Assembly: GCA_020025295.1 (NCBI GenBank)
Contig: JAHHSJ010000047.1
Coordinates: 1 to 15,692 of the forward strand
Reading direction: 5' to 3'
Source: Oscillospiraceae bacterium
Lineage (GTDB): Bacteria > Bacillota > Clostridia > Oscillospirales > Oscillospiraceae
Length of the DNA stretch: 15,692 nt
Made by a program: the position numbers and the translations under genes. Numbering within the stretch: the first letter of the stretch is position 1; each line of letters starts with the position of its first letter. Below, one piece after another: positions 1 through 6,004 of this stretch. The notes beneath the pieces were generated by a model. That model made no database searches. It was given only the letters and a program-made list of their open reading frames with translations, and was not told where the DNA came from.

Positions 1-1326
1 CTCCATGGAGGGCTGATTGGACGGCTGCTCCTGCTGGGGCACCTGCTGCTGAGGCTGAGAGTTATCGGGAGCGGGAGTTTCACTGGGCTTCTCCGGCTTC
101 TGCTCATCCAGAACCACCGTGATTTCCGTGGTTTCACCGCTGCGCCAGACGGTGAGCTTCATCTCGTCGCCAGCGGAGTGGCGGTTTTTCGCATTGACCA
201 GTTCCTCAAAGGTGGTGATCTCCTTGCCGTCCACAGCGGTAATGATGTCGCCCTGCTTCAGACCGGCAGTTTCTGCACAGGAACCGGGCACAATGGAGTT
301 GACATAGGCACCCACAGGCATATTAAAGCGCTGCTCATCCAGAGGAGAGATGGTGGACACGGTAATGCCCAGAGAGGGCTTGCCGGTGATATAACCGTAC
401 TGCATCAGGTCGGTGACCTTCTTTTCCACATCGTTGTAGGGGATGGCGAAGCCGATGCCCTCGATGCTGGCTGCGGTAGAGGTGCCGGAGTTGGAGTACT
501 TGGCGTTGACAATGCCAATCACTTCTCCGTACTGATTGAAGAGGGGACCGCCGGAGTTGCCGCTGTTCACGGTGCAGTTGGTCTGAAGTACATTCATGAC
601 CGTGCCGTCGGAGGTGCTGATGGCACGATCCAGAGCGGAAACAATGCCGGTGGTAGTGGTGTTGGACAGGGTGCCCAGTGCGTTGCCGATGGTGGTGACG
701 GTGTCGCCCACATTCAGCTGAGAAGAGTCACCCAGCACCACGGGAGTCAGACCGGTGGCGTCGATTTTCAGCAATGCCAGATCGTTGTCGGCGTCGCTGC
801 CCACCAGCTGTGCGGGAAGGCTGGTGGTGTCGGGGAAGGTGACGGAAATCTCCTGTGCCTCGTCGATGACATGGTGACAGGTGACGATATAGCCATCCTC
901 GGTGATGACAAAGCCGGTACCGGCTCCGGCACCACGGGCGGTGGATACCTCAATGCCCACCACACTGTTGGCGTAGGCGGCGTAAATCTCTGCCACGCTC
1001 ATCGGATCGCCGGGTTCCAGCTGAGTGGTGTCCACCGTGGTGGTGGGACGGTCCACGTGCTGAATGGTGGTGTGGCGAGAGCTTCTGGAAATCAGAGCGT
1101 AAGCGCCGACGCTGACCAGACTGCCCAGCAGGGCACAGACCAGACAGAGGGCAATCGCCGTGCCGAAGGGAACGGGCTTTTTGGGCTTCTTTTCCTTCTT
1201 GGGGGGCGTGGAATCACTGTAAGGAGGGGGAGACTGCCAAGCGGGGTTGGGCTCGGGCTGGGGATCTGCCCCGAAATCAGAATAGCCGGAATCATGGGGC
1301 TGAAAATCGTCATTGTTGGGATACAT
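1..1326 (-). CDS. HtrA/DegP-like membrane-anchored serine protease with PDZ domain, C-terminal end outside window
   Basis: Extracytoplasmic quality-control protease that would degrade misfolded proteins at the outer face of the membrane. The 442 visible codons read without interruption. Residues 1-53 are a Pro/Asp-rich cytoplasmic segment ending in a Lys-rich stretch (43-50). Residues 54-79 form one membrane anchor. The trypsin-like domain (about 110-310) carries His152 (TCHHV), Asp182 (NDLALLKI) and Ser258 in GNSGGP, so the catalytic triad is complete. A PDZ domain follows at about 325-405, then a Pro/Gln/Glu-rich tail that runs off the window. The ATG at 1326 is preceded by AGGAG with a 9-nt gap. 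This is the usual Gram-positive HtrA architecture (short cytoplasmic tail, one membrane helix, protease, PDZ). The gene is divergent from the membrane-protein gene at 1614. HtrA-type paralogues cannot be told apart from this sequence, so no symbol is given. Confidence 0.93.
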   Translation of the reverse strand, partial: MYPNNDDFQPHDSGYSDFGADPQPEPNPAWQSPPPYSDSTPPKKEKKPKKPVPFGTAIALCLVCALLGSLVSVGAYALISRSSRHTTIQHVDRPTTTVDTTQLEPGDPMSVAEIYAAYANSVVGIEVSTARGAGAGTGFVITEDGYIVTCHHVIDEAQEISVTFPDTTSLPAQLVGSDADNDLALLKIDATGLTPVVLGDSSQLNVGDTVTTIGNALGTLSNTTTTGIVSALDRAISTSDGTVMNVLQTNCTVNSGNSGGPLFNQYGEVIGIVNAKYSNSGTSTAASIEGIGFAIPYNDVEKKVTDLMQYGYITGKPSLGITVSTISPLDEQRFNMPVGAYVNSIVPGSCAETAGLKQGDIITAVDGKEITTFEELVNAKNRHSAGDEMKLTVWRSGETTEITVVLDEQKPEKPSETPAPDNSQPQQQVPQQEQPSNQPSME

Positions 1327-1367
1327 ATAAGAAAACTCCTTTCTGGGGATGAATACAGGAATCAAAT

Positions 1368-1398
1368 ACTCCGTTTCGGAGTTACTGTGGTTATTGTA
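1368..1398 (-). promoter_or_regulatory. Possible htrA-type gene promoter -10 with adjacent small inverted repeat
   Basis: On the minus strand TACAAT (1393-1398) could be a -10 box for the protease gene, but no good -35 stands 16-18 bases upstream. Just downstream, ACTCCG-ttt-CGGAGT (1368-1382) is a six-base-pair inverted repeat near the expected transcript start. It could be a repressor operator or a stem at the 5' end of the mRNA. It does not match the CIRCE heat-shock operator as I know it. Weak evidence. Confidence 0.3.
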
Positions 1399-1519
1399 TA
1401 AGCATAACCTTAATTGAATTTGAAAATACTACGAACATTTTATGAACGAAGAAATCCGGGGGTAAGAGGACGGAGAGAAAAAGCACTGGTTCGACCGGAA
1501 AAGACACCACCAAATCGGA

Positions 1520-1548
1520 TTGAAGCAGTCCTTTTGCTGTGCTATAAT
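1520..1548 (+). promoter_or_regulatory. Sigma-70/A-type promoter for membrane protein gene
   Basis: TTGAAG (1520-1525) and a perfect TATAAT (1543-1548) are separated by 17 bases and point toward the gene starting at 1614, giving a 5' untranslated region of about 60 bases. Confidence 0.75.
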
Positions 1549-1613
1549 ACGGCAAACCGGTTCCATGGAGCGGAAACGGAACCGTGTTATTGCCTTTTCT
1601 GGAGGAACAACGG

Positions 1614-2714
1614 ATGAAACTGTTGAGCTATGTGTTAACACGAAAACTCACTAATGCTGTGCTGGAGAAAGCGGCCCAAGACGGCATGATGGAAGATAAC
1701 AGCCGTCGGGTGCGGCAGGTGTCGATCTATCAGTGGAGTTTTTGGCTTTTTGCACTGCTTGGATTGCTGGTCGGCGGAGCGTGCTGGATTTTTCATCAGC
1801 CGAAGGCCGGGCTTGTCATGTTTCTGTTGTTTGAAGCGCTGGCGGTTCCCGGGCTTTGCATACAGTATAATTGCCTGCTTACCTATAACGAAGAGGGGTT
1901 CACCTGGCGCAATCTGCTGCGAATCAGTCACCGCTATTCCTATGAAGAGGTGACCGGGCTATATCAATCGCCGCTTCGTGTGGTGGTGGAGCTGAACGAT
2001 CACAAGCGGCTGGATTTGGATCCGGGCTGGGTCAACCGGGAACAATTTGCCAAGGCGGTCTGTAAATACCGCAGTCAAAAGCCGCCCAAGCTTGCACCGC
2101 CGGTGGTGGGAATGTCGAATTCGGAAATTGCCGAAGCCTACGAAAACGGAGTTTTTGCAAGAGCCATGCTGGTCAGGAAGGATGATTTGCCCCAGTTTGC
2201 CCGGTTTAAGCGAATCCATTACTGCCTTTGTGCCCTAGCTTGGTTGTTTGCCATTTTTGCTGTCGTTGGCCTCCAGACCTTCCAACAGATGGGAGTCTTG
2301 ACGGGGCTGTTTCTGTGTGCGCTGCCCGGACTCCTCTGCATGGCGGTGTCTCTCACCCTGTATTTTCGGTACCCCCAGTACTTTACCACACGCGAACCGC
2401 CTTCTGTGGAGTTGCTCCCCAAGCCAAAACGAAGCATCCATAAGCGCTGTACCAATGCCATGGTCAGCTTGCTCACATTTCCCGGAGGAATCCTATTTTT
2501 CCTTGCTCAGCTGAACGGGCAGCCTCTGCTCAGGCCGCTTTTGCTGGCCGCTGCAGTGGCAGTGCTGCTGTTTGTGGGCCTTTTGAGCCTGTTCCGCCGG
2601 TATTCGTGGGAATACCGCAAGTTCCGAATCGGATATGTCAGCTTTGCCTTTTGTCAGGTGCTGTTCTGCCTGTCCGTGTTCTTTACTCTGGCCGGTCTGT
2701 TTGCTTCCATCTAA
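1614..2714 (+). CDS. Multi-pass membrane protein of unknown function
   Basis: I do not recognise a named family. The 366-residue product has hydrophobic segments at about 42-60 and 65-83. A soluble, strand-rich stretch follows at about 86-155; its pattern (NEEGFTWRNLL, a Y-rich turn, then VVVELNDHKRLDLDPG) recalls PH-like or YcxB-like domains between membrane helices. Further hydrophobic segments lie at about 202-221, 226-250, 283-300, 305-327 and 341-363. That suggests about seven membrane passes. The chosen ATG at 1614 has GGAGG eight bases upstream (1601-1605). A start at 1584 in the same frame would place that ribosome site inside the gene and is less likely. It is a single-gene unit with its own promoter, and it converges with prfB on a shared terminator. 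Nothing around it indicates a role. Confidence 0.85.
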   Translation: MKLLSYVLTRKLTNAVLEKAAQDGMMEDNSRRVRQVSIYQWSFWLFALLGLLVGGACWIFHQPKAGLVMFLLFEALAVPGLCIQYNCLLTYNEEGFTWRNLLRISHRYSYEEVTGLYQSPLRVVVELNDHKRLDLDPGWVNREQFAKAVCKYRSQKPPKLAPPVVGMSNSEIAEAYENGVFARAMLVRKDDLPQFARFKRIHYCLCALAWLFAIFAVVGLQTFQQMGVLTGLFLCALPGLLCMAVSLTLYFRYPQYFTTREPPSVELLPKPKRSIHKRCTNAMVSLLTFPGGILFFLAQLNGQPLLRPLLLAAAVAVLLFVGLLSLFRRYSWEYRKFRIGYVSFAFCQVLFCLSVFFTLAGLFASI

Positions 2715-2720
2715 CAAAGA

Positions 2721-2753
2721 AAAACGGTGCAGCCCATCGGGCTGCACCGTTTT
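2721..2753. terminator. Bidirectional intrinsic terminator between convergent genes
   Basis: A 15-base-pair perfect stem (2721-2735 with 2739-2753) closes a three-base loop. The stem ends in AAAA on the left and TTTT on the right, so it offers a GC-rich hairpin followed by U residues in both directions. It sits just after the stop codon of the membrane-protein gene and just beyond the stop codon of prfB. Confidence 0.88.
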
Positions 2754-2781
2754 CATATACAGTTCATTTGAACGAGAAATC

Positions 2782-3909
2782 TTACTTAGTGACCCAAGTG
2801 CCGGTGGCCTCACAGGTCAGGTAAGCGTTGATGAAGCCGTCCAGATCGCCGTCCATCACATTGTTGATGTTGCTGGTCTCGAAGCCGGTACGGGTGTCCT
2901 TGACCATCTGATAGGGCATGAACACATAGGAGCGGATCTGGCTGCCCCATTCGATCTTCATCTGCACACCCTTCAGGTCAGAGATCTTCTCGGCGTGAGC
3001 CTGCATCTGCAGCTGAACCAGCTTGTCACGCAGCATACGATAGCAGGTGTCCTTGTTCTGGAACTGAGAACGCTGCTGCTGGCTGGACACCACAATGCCG
3101 GTAGGCTTGTGGATCAGACGGACGGCAGAGGAGGTCTTGTTGATGTGCTGACCGCCGGCGCCGGAGGAACGGAAGACCTGCATCTCCACATCCTCGGGAC
3201 GGATGTCCACTTCCACATCGTCGGGGAGGTCGGGCATGACTTCCACAGCGGCGAAGGAGGTCTGACGGCGGGCGTTGGAGTCGAAGGGAGAAACACGAAC
3301 CAGACGGTGGACGCCGTTCTCGCCACGGAGATAGCCGTAGGCATTTTCACCGGTCACCATGATGGTAGCGGTCTTGATGCCGGCTTCTTCACCGTCTTCG
3401 TAGTCCAAGGTTTCCCACTTAAAGCCCTGACGGTCGGCCCAGCGGGTGTACATACGGAACAGCATGCTGGCCCAGTCCTGAGCCTCGGTTCCGCCGGCAC
3501 CGGCGTGGATGGTGACCATGCAGGGGAGATTGTCGTACTCACCGGTGAACAGGGTGGCAAGACGAGCCTTCTCCAAGTCCTGAGCCAGCTTGTTGTAGCC
3601 CTCGATGACCTCGGGAACGATGGATTCGTCTTCCATCTCCTGACCCATCTCGCACAGAACCAGCAGATCTTCCAGCGTAGTCTCGCGCTTGTGCTGGTTG
3701 TCGATCTTGTCCTGCAGGTTCTTCACACGGGTGGTGACCTTCTGGGCGTGCTCCATGTTGTCCCAGAAACCGTCGGCAGCACTCTCTGCCTGCAGCAGGT
3801 CCAGCTCCTGCTCAGCGGCTTCCATGCCCAGAGCACCGGCCAGATCGGAGAGAACAGGCTTCATTGCCTGGAGCTTACTGATGTATTCATCAAACTGAAG
3901 GATTGCCAT
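2782..3909 (-). CDS. prfB: Peptide chain release factor 2 (RF2)
   Basis: Recognises UAA and UGA stop codons in the ribosomal A site and triggers hydrolysis of the finished peptide. The 375-residue product has an N-terminal helical domain. The stop-codon-reading domain contains the RF2 tripeptide SPF at 207-209 (RF1 has PxT). The catalytic GGQ is at 252-254 within SGAGGQHINKTSSAV. The ATG at 3909 has AAGGA seven bases upstream; an in-frame ATG at 3933 has no ribosome site. Many bacteria interrupt prfB near codon 25 with UGA and a programmed +1 frameshift. Here the region around residues 20-40 reads straight through with no stop and no CTTTGA-type slippery site, so that autoregulation appears absent. 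A consensus promoter lies directly upstream and a shared terminator downstream. Confidence 0.97.
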   Translation of the reverse strand: MAILQFDEYISKLQAMKPVLSDLAGALGMEAAEQELDLLQAESAADGFWDNMEHAQKVTTRVKNLQDKIDNQHKRETTLEDLLVLCEMGQEMEDESIVPEVIEGYNKLAQDLEKARLATLFTGEYDNLPCMVTIHAGAGGTEAQDWASMLFRMYTRWADRQGFKWETLDYEDGEEAGIKTATIMVTGENAYGYLRGENGVHRLVRVSPFDSNARRQTSFAAVEVMPDLPDDVEVDIRPEDVEMQVFRSSGAGGQHINKTSSAVRLIHKPTGIVVSSQQQRSQFQNKDTCYRMLRDKLVQLQMQAHAEKISDLKGVQMKIEWGSQIRSYVFMPYQMVKDTRTGFETSNINNVMDGDLDGFINAYLTCEATGTWVTK

Positions 3910-3949
3910 AGTATTATCCTTTCTTGTATACACATTACTTCAATTTGAT

Positions 3950-3978
3950 ATTATATCCAAAAAATCCGAATTTGTAAA
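3950..3978 (-). promoter_or_regulatory. prfB promoter
   Basis: On the minus strand TTTACA (3973-3978) and TATAAT (3950-3955) are 17 bases apart, about 40 bases before the prfB start codon. Confidence 0.8.
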
Positions 3979-3981
3979 GAG

Positions 3982-4018
3982 AAAAGCACGGTTTTCTTGC
4001 AAGAAAATCCGTGCTTTT
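3982..4018 (-). terminator. Terminator of the 37-codon gene
   Basis: Left arm 3982-3998 pairs with 4001-4018 over 17 base pairs with one bulged T and a two-base turn. On the minus strand the stem ends in TTTT and runs into TCTTTACAAA. It begins four bases after the small gene's stop codon and separates that gene from the prfB promoter. Confidence 0.8.
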
Positions 4019-4021
4019 GCC

Positions 4022-4135
4022 TTATCGCTCGCTGATCAGCGTGTCCTCGCTGACGGCGAAGATGAAATCATCCAAATCTCCCTCCGGCACATCTGCGGGG
4101 CAGGGAGCGTTGAAATTGCAGTTCTTTTGATTCAT
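4022..4135 (-). CDS. Small 37-residue protein of unknown function
   Basis: An ATG at 4135 opens 37 codons ending in TAA at 4022-4024. It has an excellent GGAGG eight bases upstream (complement of 4144-4148) and a strong terminator directly after the stop, so it looks like a complete one-gene unit. The peptide begins MNQKNCNFNAPCPADVPEG and continues acidic and hydrophobic (DLDDFIFAVSEDTL), ending in ISER. It has two cysteines (6 and 12), no membrane segment and net negative charge. A possible -10 (TAGAAT, complement of 4165-4170) lacks a clear -35. I do not recognise it. The Cys/Pro/Asn-rich first half and acidic second half allow a peptide precursor or a small regulatory protein, but no modification enzyme or transporter is nearby. 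Confidence 0.6.
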   Translation of the reverse strand: MNQKNCNFNAPCPADVPEGDLDDFIFAVSEDTLISER

Positions 4136-4229
4136 AGTGATAACCTCCAAAATAGACTAAACATATTCTATGCAGGGAAAAGGAGATATATTCCAGTATG
4201 ATTTGGAACGAATGGGAGGGGGAAATAGA

Positions 4230-4258
4230 TTGACGGGGGAGAGTCAGCGTGATAAAAT
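4230..4258 (+). promoter_or_regulatory. tRNA-Leu promoter
   Basis: TTGACG (4230-4235), 17 bases, then TAAAAT (4253-4258), ten bases before the first base of the tRNA. The following bases ATAAACGGGTA recur after the -10 of the fMet promoter, giving a shared GC-containing start region. Confidence 0.8.
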
Positions 4259-4268
4259 AAACGGGTAT

Positions 4269-4355
4269 GCCGGAGTGGCGGAATTGGTAGACGCCCGGGA
4301 CTTAAAATCCCGTGTGAGCAATCACGTGCCGGTTCGATCCCGGTCTCCGGCACCA
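4269..4355 (+). tRNA. tRNA-Leu, anticodon UAA
   Basis: Class II tRNA of 87 nt including an encoded CCA (4353-4355). The acceptor stem GCCGGAG (4269-4275) pairs with CTCCGGC (4345-4351). The anticodon stem CGGGA/TCCCG encloses the loop CTTAAAA with anticodon TAA at 4303-4305. A long variable arm (TGTGA-gcaa-TCACG) and a TTCGATC T-loop follow. The long variable arm together with anticodon UAA identifies it as leucine-accepting. It stands alone with its own promoter and a following hairpin. Confidence 0.97.
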
Positions 4356-4400
4356 GTACAGCACCGAATGCGAGTTTACTCGTGTTCGGTGCTGTACTGG
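4353..4400 (+). terminator. Large hairpin starting at the tRNA-Leu CCA end
   Basis: CCAGTACAGCACCGAA (4353-4368) pairs perfectly with TTCGGTGCTGTACTGG (4385-4400). Two wobble pairs then lead to an inner CGAG-ttta-CTCG stem, giving about 22 pairs in all. Only a weak T-rich stretch (TGTTTATGG) follows, so efficiency is uncertain. The left arm begins with the encoded CCA, so the unprocessed transcript would hold the 3' end in a stem. Confidence 0.65.
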
Positions 4401-4493
4401 TGTTTATGGCACTGCCTTGTGGAAAAATGCAGCCTGTTTTCTCTGGTTAACAGAGCCGCAGAAGGCAACTTTCTCAATTTTTGAAATAAGGGG

Positions 4494-4522
4494 TTGACAG
4501 TGCCTGTATGCGGTGCTATAAT
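4494..4522 (+). promoter_or_regulatory. Consensus promoter of the initiator tRNA gene
   Basis: Perfect TTGACA (4494-4499), 17-base spacer, perfect TATAAT (4517-4522). The tRNA begins 35 bases after the -10, so a short 5' leader would be removed by RNase P. The gene-free stretch before it (4401-4493) holds only a small CTCTG-gttaa-CAGAG inverted repeat (4441-4455). Confidence 0.9.
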
Positions 4523-4557
4523 AAACGGGTACTTGAGGGTAACACCTCAGTTCGTAT

Positions 4558-4634
<77 letters not shown>

Positions 4635-4663
4635 TATTGTGTGTCAGAATAGATGCACCCCTG

Positions 4664-4689
4664 AAAACCCTTGAGAAATCAAGGGTTTT
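4664..4689 (+). terminator. Terminator of the fMet tRNA gene
   Basis: AAAACCCTTGA (4664-4674), loop GAAA, TCAAGGGTTTT (4679-4689), followed by CGTCGTCTTTTT. Eleven perfect pairs, with part of the U-tract inside the stem and a second T-run just after. Confidence 0.8.
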
Positions 4690-4731
4690 CGTCGTCTTTT
4701 TCAAGCTTCAAGAAATATCTTAAAAAATTAT

Positions 4732-4767
4732 GGTCTGTATCCTGTCATTGTGGATACAGACCTTTTT
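4732..4767 (+). terminator. Second terminator-like hairpin with no gene in front
   Basis: GGTCTGTATCC (4732-4742) pairs perfectly with GGATACAGACC (4752-4762) around a nine-base loop and is followed by TTTTTATTTT. It is a textbook terminator shape, but no gene lies between it and the previous terminator. It may be a backup for the tRNA unit or the end of a short RNA. The rest of the gene-free stretch 4635-5020 shows only the promoter at 4886-4914. Confidence 0.75.
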
Positions 4768-4885
4768 ATTTTCCTCACGGGCGCAAACGGATGGTCCGAC
4801 ATTAAAAAGGGCGAAACTGCTTTTCGGGGAATCTCATTTTCTCAACAGAACATCTCAACAAGTCAGATTACGAATTTCTGGGTGA

Positions 4886-4914
4886 TTGAAAGTTTAATTA
4901 CAGTGTGCTATTAT
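4886..4914 (+). promoter_or_regulatory. Promoter of the hydrolase-like gene
   Basis: TTGAAA (4886-4891), 17 bases, TATTAT (4909-4914), about 105 bases before the chosen start codon at 5021. Confidence 0.65.
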
Positions 4915-5020
4915 TGAGTTAGGTAAAGCTAACTACTGCGAGCTTGTTTTTGACTTGAAGCTGGCTTTCCAAGAGAGTCAATCCCAACTATGTTGTAGAT
5001 TTGGTAGGGAGGATGTCTTT

Positions 5021-5800
5021 ATGGTTTTTCATATGATGGGAAATAAATCAAACCCGGCAATCTTGTTTTTTCATGCGATGGGCGTCACAGGCGACAGCAG
5101 TACTCCGGTCGCAGATTGCCTAAAAGAACAGTATTATTGCATTATGCCCACTTCAACCGTATATTGTGCCGGTCAAAAGTATATGGGTAAGGCTGACGAA
5201 ATACGCCAGGTGGAACACTTTCTACGGGAACAGGGAATCAATAAACTTGCGTTGGTCGTTGCTTCCTCCATAGGAACGGATTTGGCAATGGCTTTTTTAA
5301 CACAATCAAACATATCGGTGGAGCATGTGTTTTTCGATGGAGGACAGTTTGCCCAAATTGGGAAAATGACTCGCTGTATCATGACGCCCTTTTTGTATTT
5401 GGCGATGAAAAGCCTGTACTGGTCCAAAGGGAAAACGCTGAAAAAAATACTCTGGTGTGATGACGAAGCAATCAAGCCTTATTTCATTGAGGCAGGGAAA
5501 AACCTGTCGTATGGAAATCTTCGCTGCCAGTTGGCGGATAGTCTGGAAGATAAGCCGTTTCCCATGCTGCCGGAAGAATTACAAAAACGCACTTTTTGGG
5601 AATTTGGAAGTGTGGAAGACCATTTCAAATATCGCAAAAATGTGATGCAGACATACACGCATGGAAATTTTCCGGTTTTTGAGGAATGCAATCATATGCA
5701 ATGTCAGATTCGTGATCCGAACGGTTTTGCAGAACTGTTAATGTCGGTGATTGAGAAAAACGAATTGCCGCAGCGTCCTTTTATACGCTCCGAAGGCTGA
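5021..5800 (+). CDS. Alpha/beta-hydrolase-fold protein, substrate unknown
   Basis: 259 residues. The N-terminal ILFFHAMGVTG (14-24) matches the strand and oxyanion-hole loop that opens the alpha/beta-hydrolase fold. ALVVASSIGTDLA (77-89) is the nucleophile elbow with Ser83. Its first small residue is Ala rather than the usual Gly (A-x-S-x-G), which the fold tolerates. FEECNHMQ places the likely catalytic His at 225. The acid is probably Asp107 (FFDGG) or Glu199/Asp200 (GSVEDH). The ATG at 5021 has GGGAGG seven bases upstream. A TTG at 4955 in the same frame has no such site and would add 22 residues without homologous character. The gene is visibly richer in A+T than the cas genes and prfB, compatible with separate acquisition. 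No neighbouring pathway gene suggests a substrate. Confidence 0.8.
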   Translation: MVFHMMGNKSNPAILFFHAMGVTGDSSTPVADCLKEQYYCIMPTSTVYCAGQKYMGKADEIRQVEHFLREQGINKLALVVASSIGTDLAMAFLTQSNISVEHVFFDGGQFAQIGKMTRCIMTPFLYLAMKSLYWSKGKTLKKILWCDDEAIKPYFIEAGKNLSYGNLRCQLADSLEDKPFPMLPEELQKRTFWEFGSVEDHFKYRKNVMQTYTHGNFPVFEECNHMQCQIRDPNGFAELLMSVIEKNELPQRPFIRSEG

Positions 5801-5865
5801 AAAACGAGAAGCGAACCATAGATGTACAAAAATTTAGAAAAGCATCTATTTAGGTCAAACAGAGC

Positions 5866-5907
5866 AGAAACCGCCTCATTTCGATGGAAATCAGACGGTT
5901 TCTTTTT
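5866..5907 (+). terminator. Terminator of the hydrolase-like gene
   Basis: AGAAACCG (5866-5873) pairs with CGGTTTCT (5896-5903). Further pairs CT/AG and ATTT/AAAT extend it inward past single mismatches, and TTTTT follows. Confidence 0.8.
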
Positions 5908-5949
5908 GCGTTCCGGATCTTATTCAAATCTGACCCACCCAATCAAAAT

Positions 5950-5983
5950 AACCCCCACCAGCAAAGCTTTGCTGGTGGGGGTT
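5950..5983 (-). terminator. Perfect 34-base palindrome, terminator of the DUF4041 gene
   Basis: Bases 5950-5966 are the exact reverse complement of 5967-5983, forming a 17-pair GC-rich stem in the DNA, with a few central bases looped out in RNA. On the minus strand it is followed by TATTTTGATT. It lies 21 bases beyond the stop codon at 6005, so it most likely ends that gene. With the hairpin at 5866-5907 it isolates two convergent genes. Confidence 0.82.
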
Positions 5984-6004
5984 GTTCGTTGTATCAGTGA
6001 TTGA

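Noticed and set aside
178..1401. Long plus-strand open frame of 407 codons
   Set aside because: It is the antisense shadow of the HtrA-like protease: low-complexity Gly/Val-rich product, no ribosome site and no family motifs, while the minus strand has the full catalytic triad.
2635..3948. Plus-strand open frame of 437 codons across prfB
   Set aside because: Antisense to prfB, which has SPF and GGQ motifs, a promoter and a ribosome site. The plus frame translates to Val/Leu/His/Gly-rich noise.
4955..5020. TTG start 22 codons upstream for the hydrolase
   Set aside because: No ribosome site there, while GGGAGG sits seven bases before the ATG at 5021.
5822..6004. 60-codon plus-strand open frame after the hydrolase gene
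   Set aside because: It runs through two terminator hairpins, has no ribosome site and encodes no recognisable sequence.
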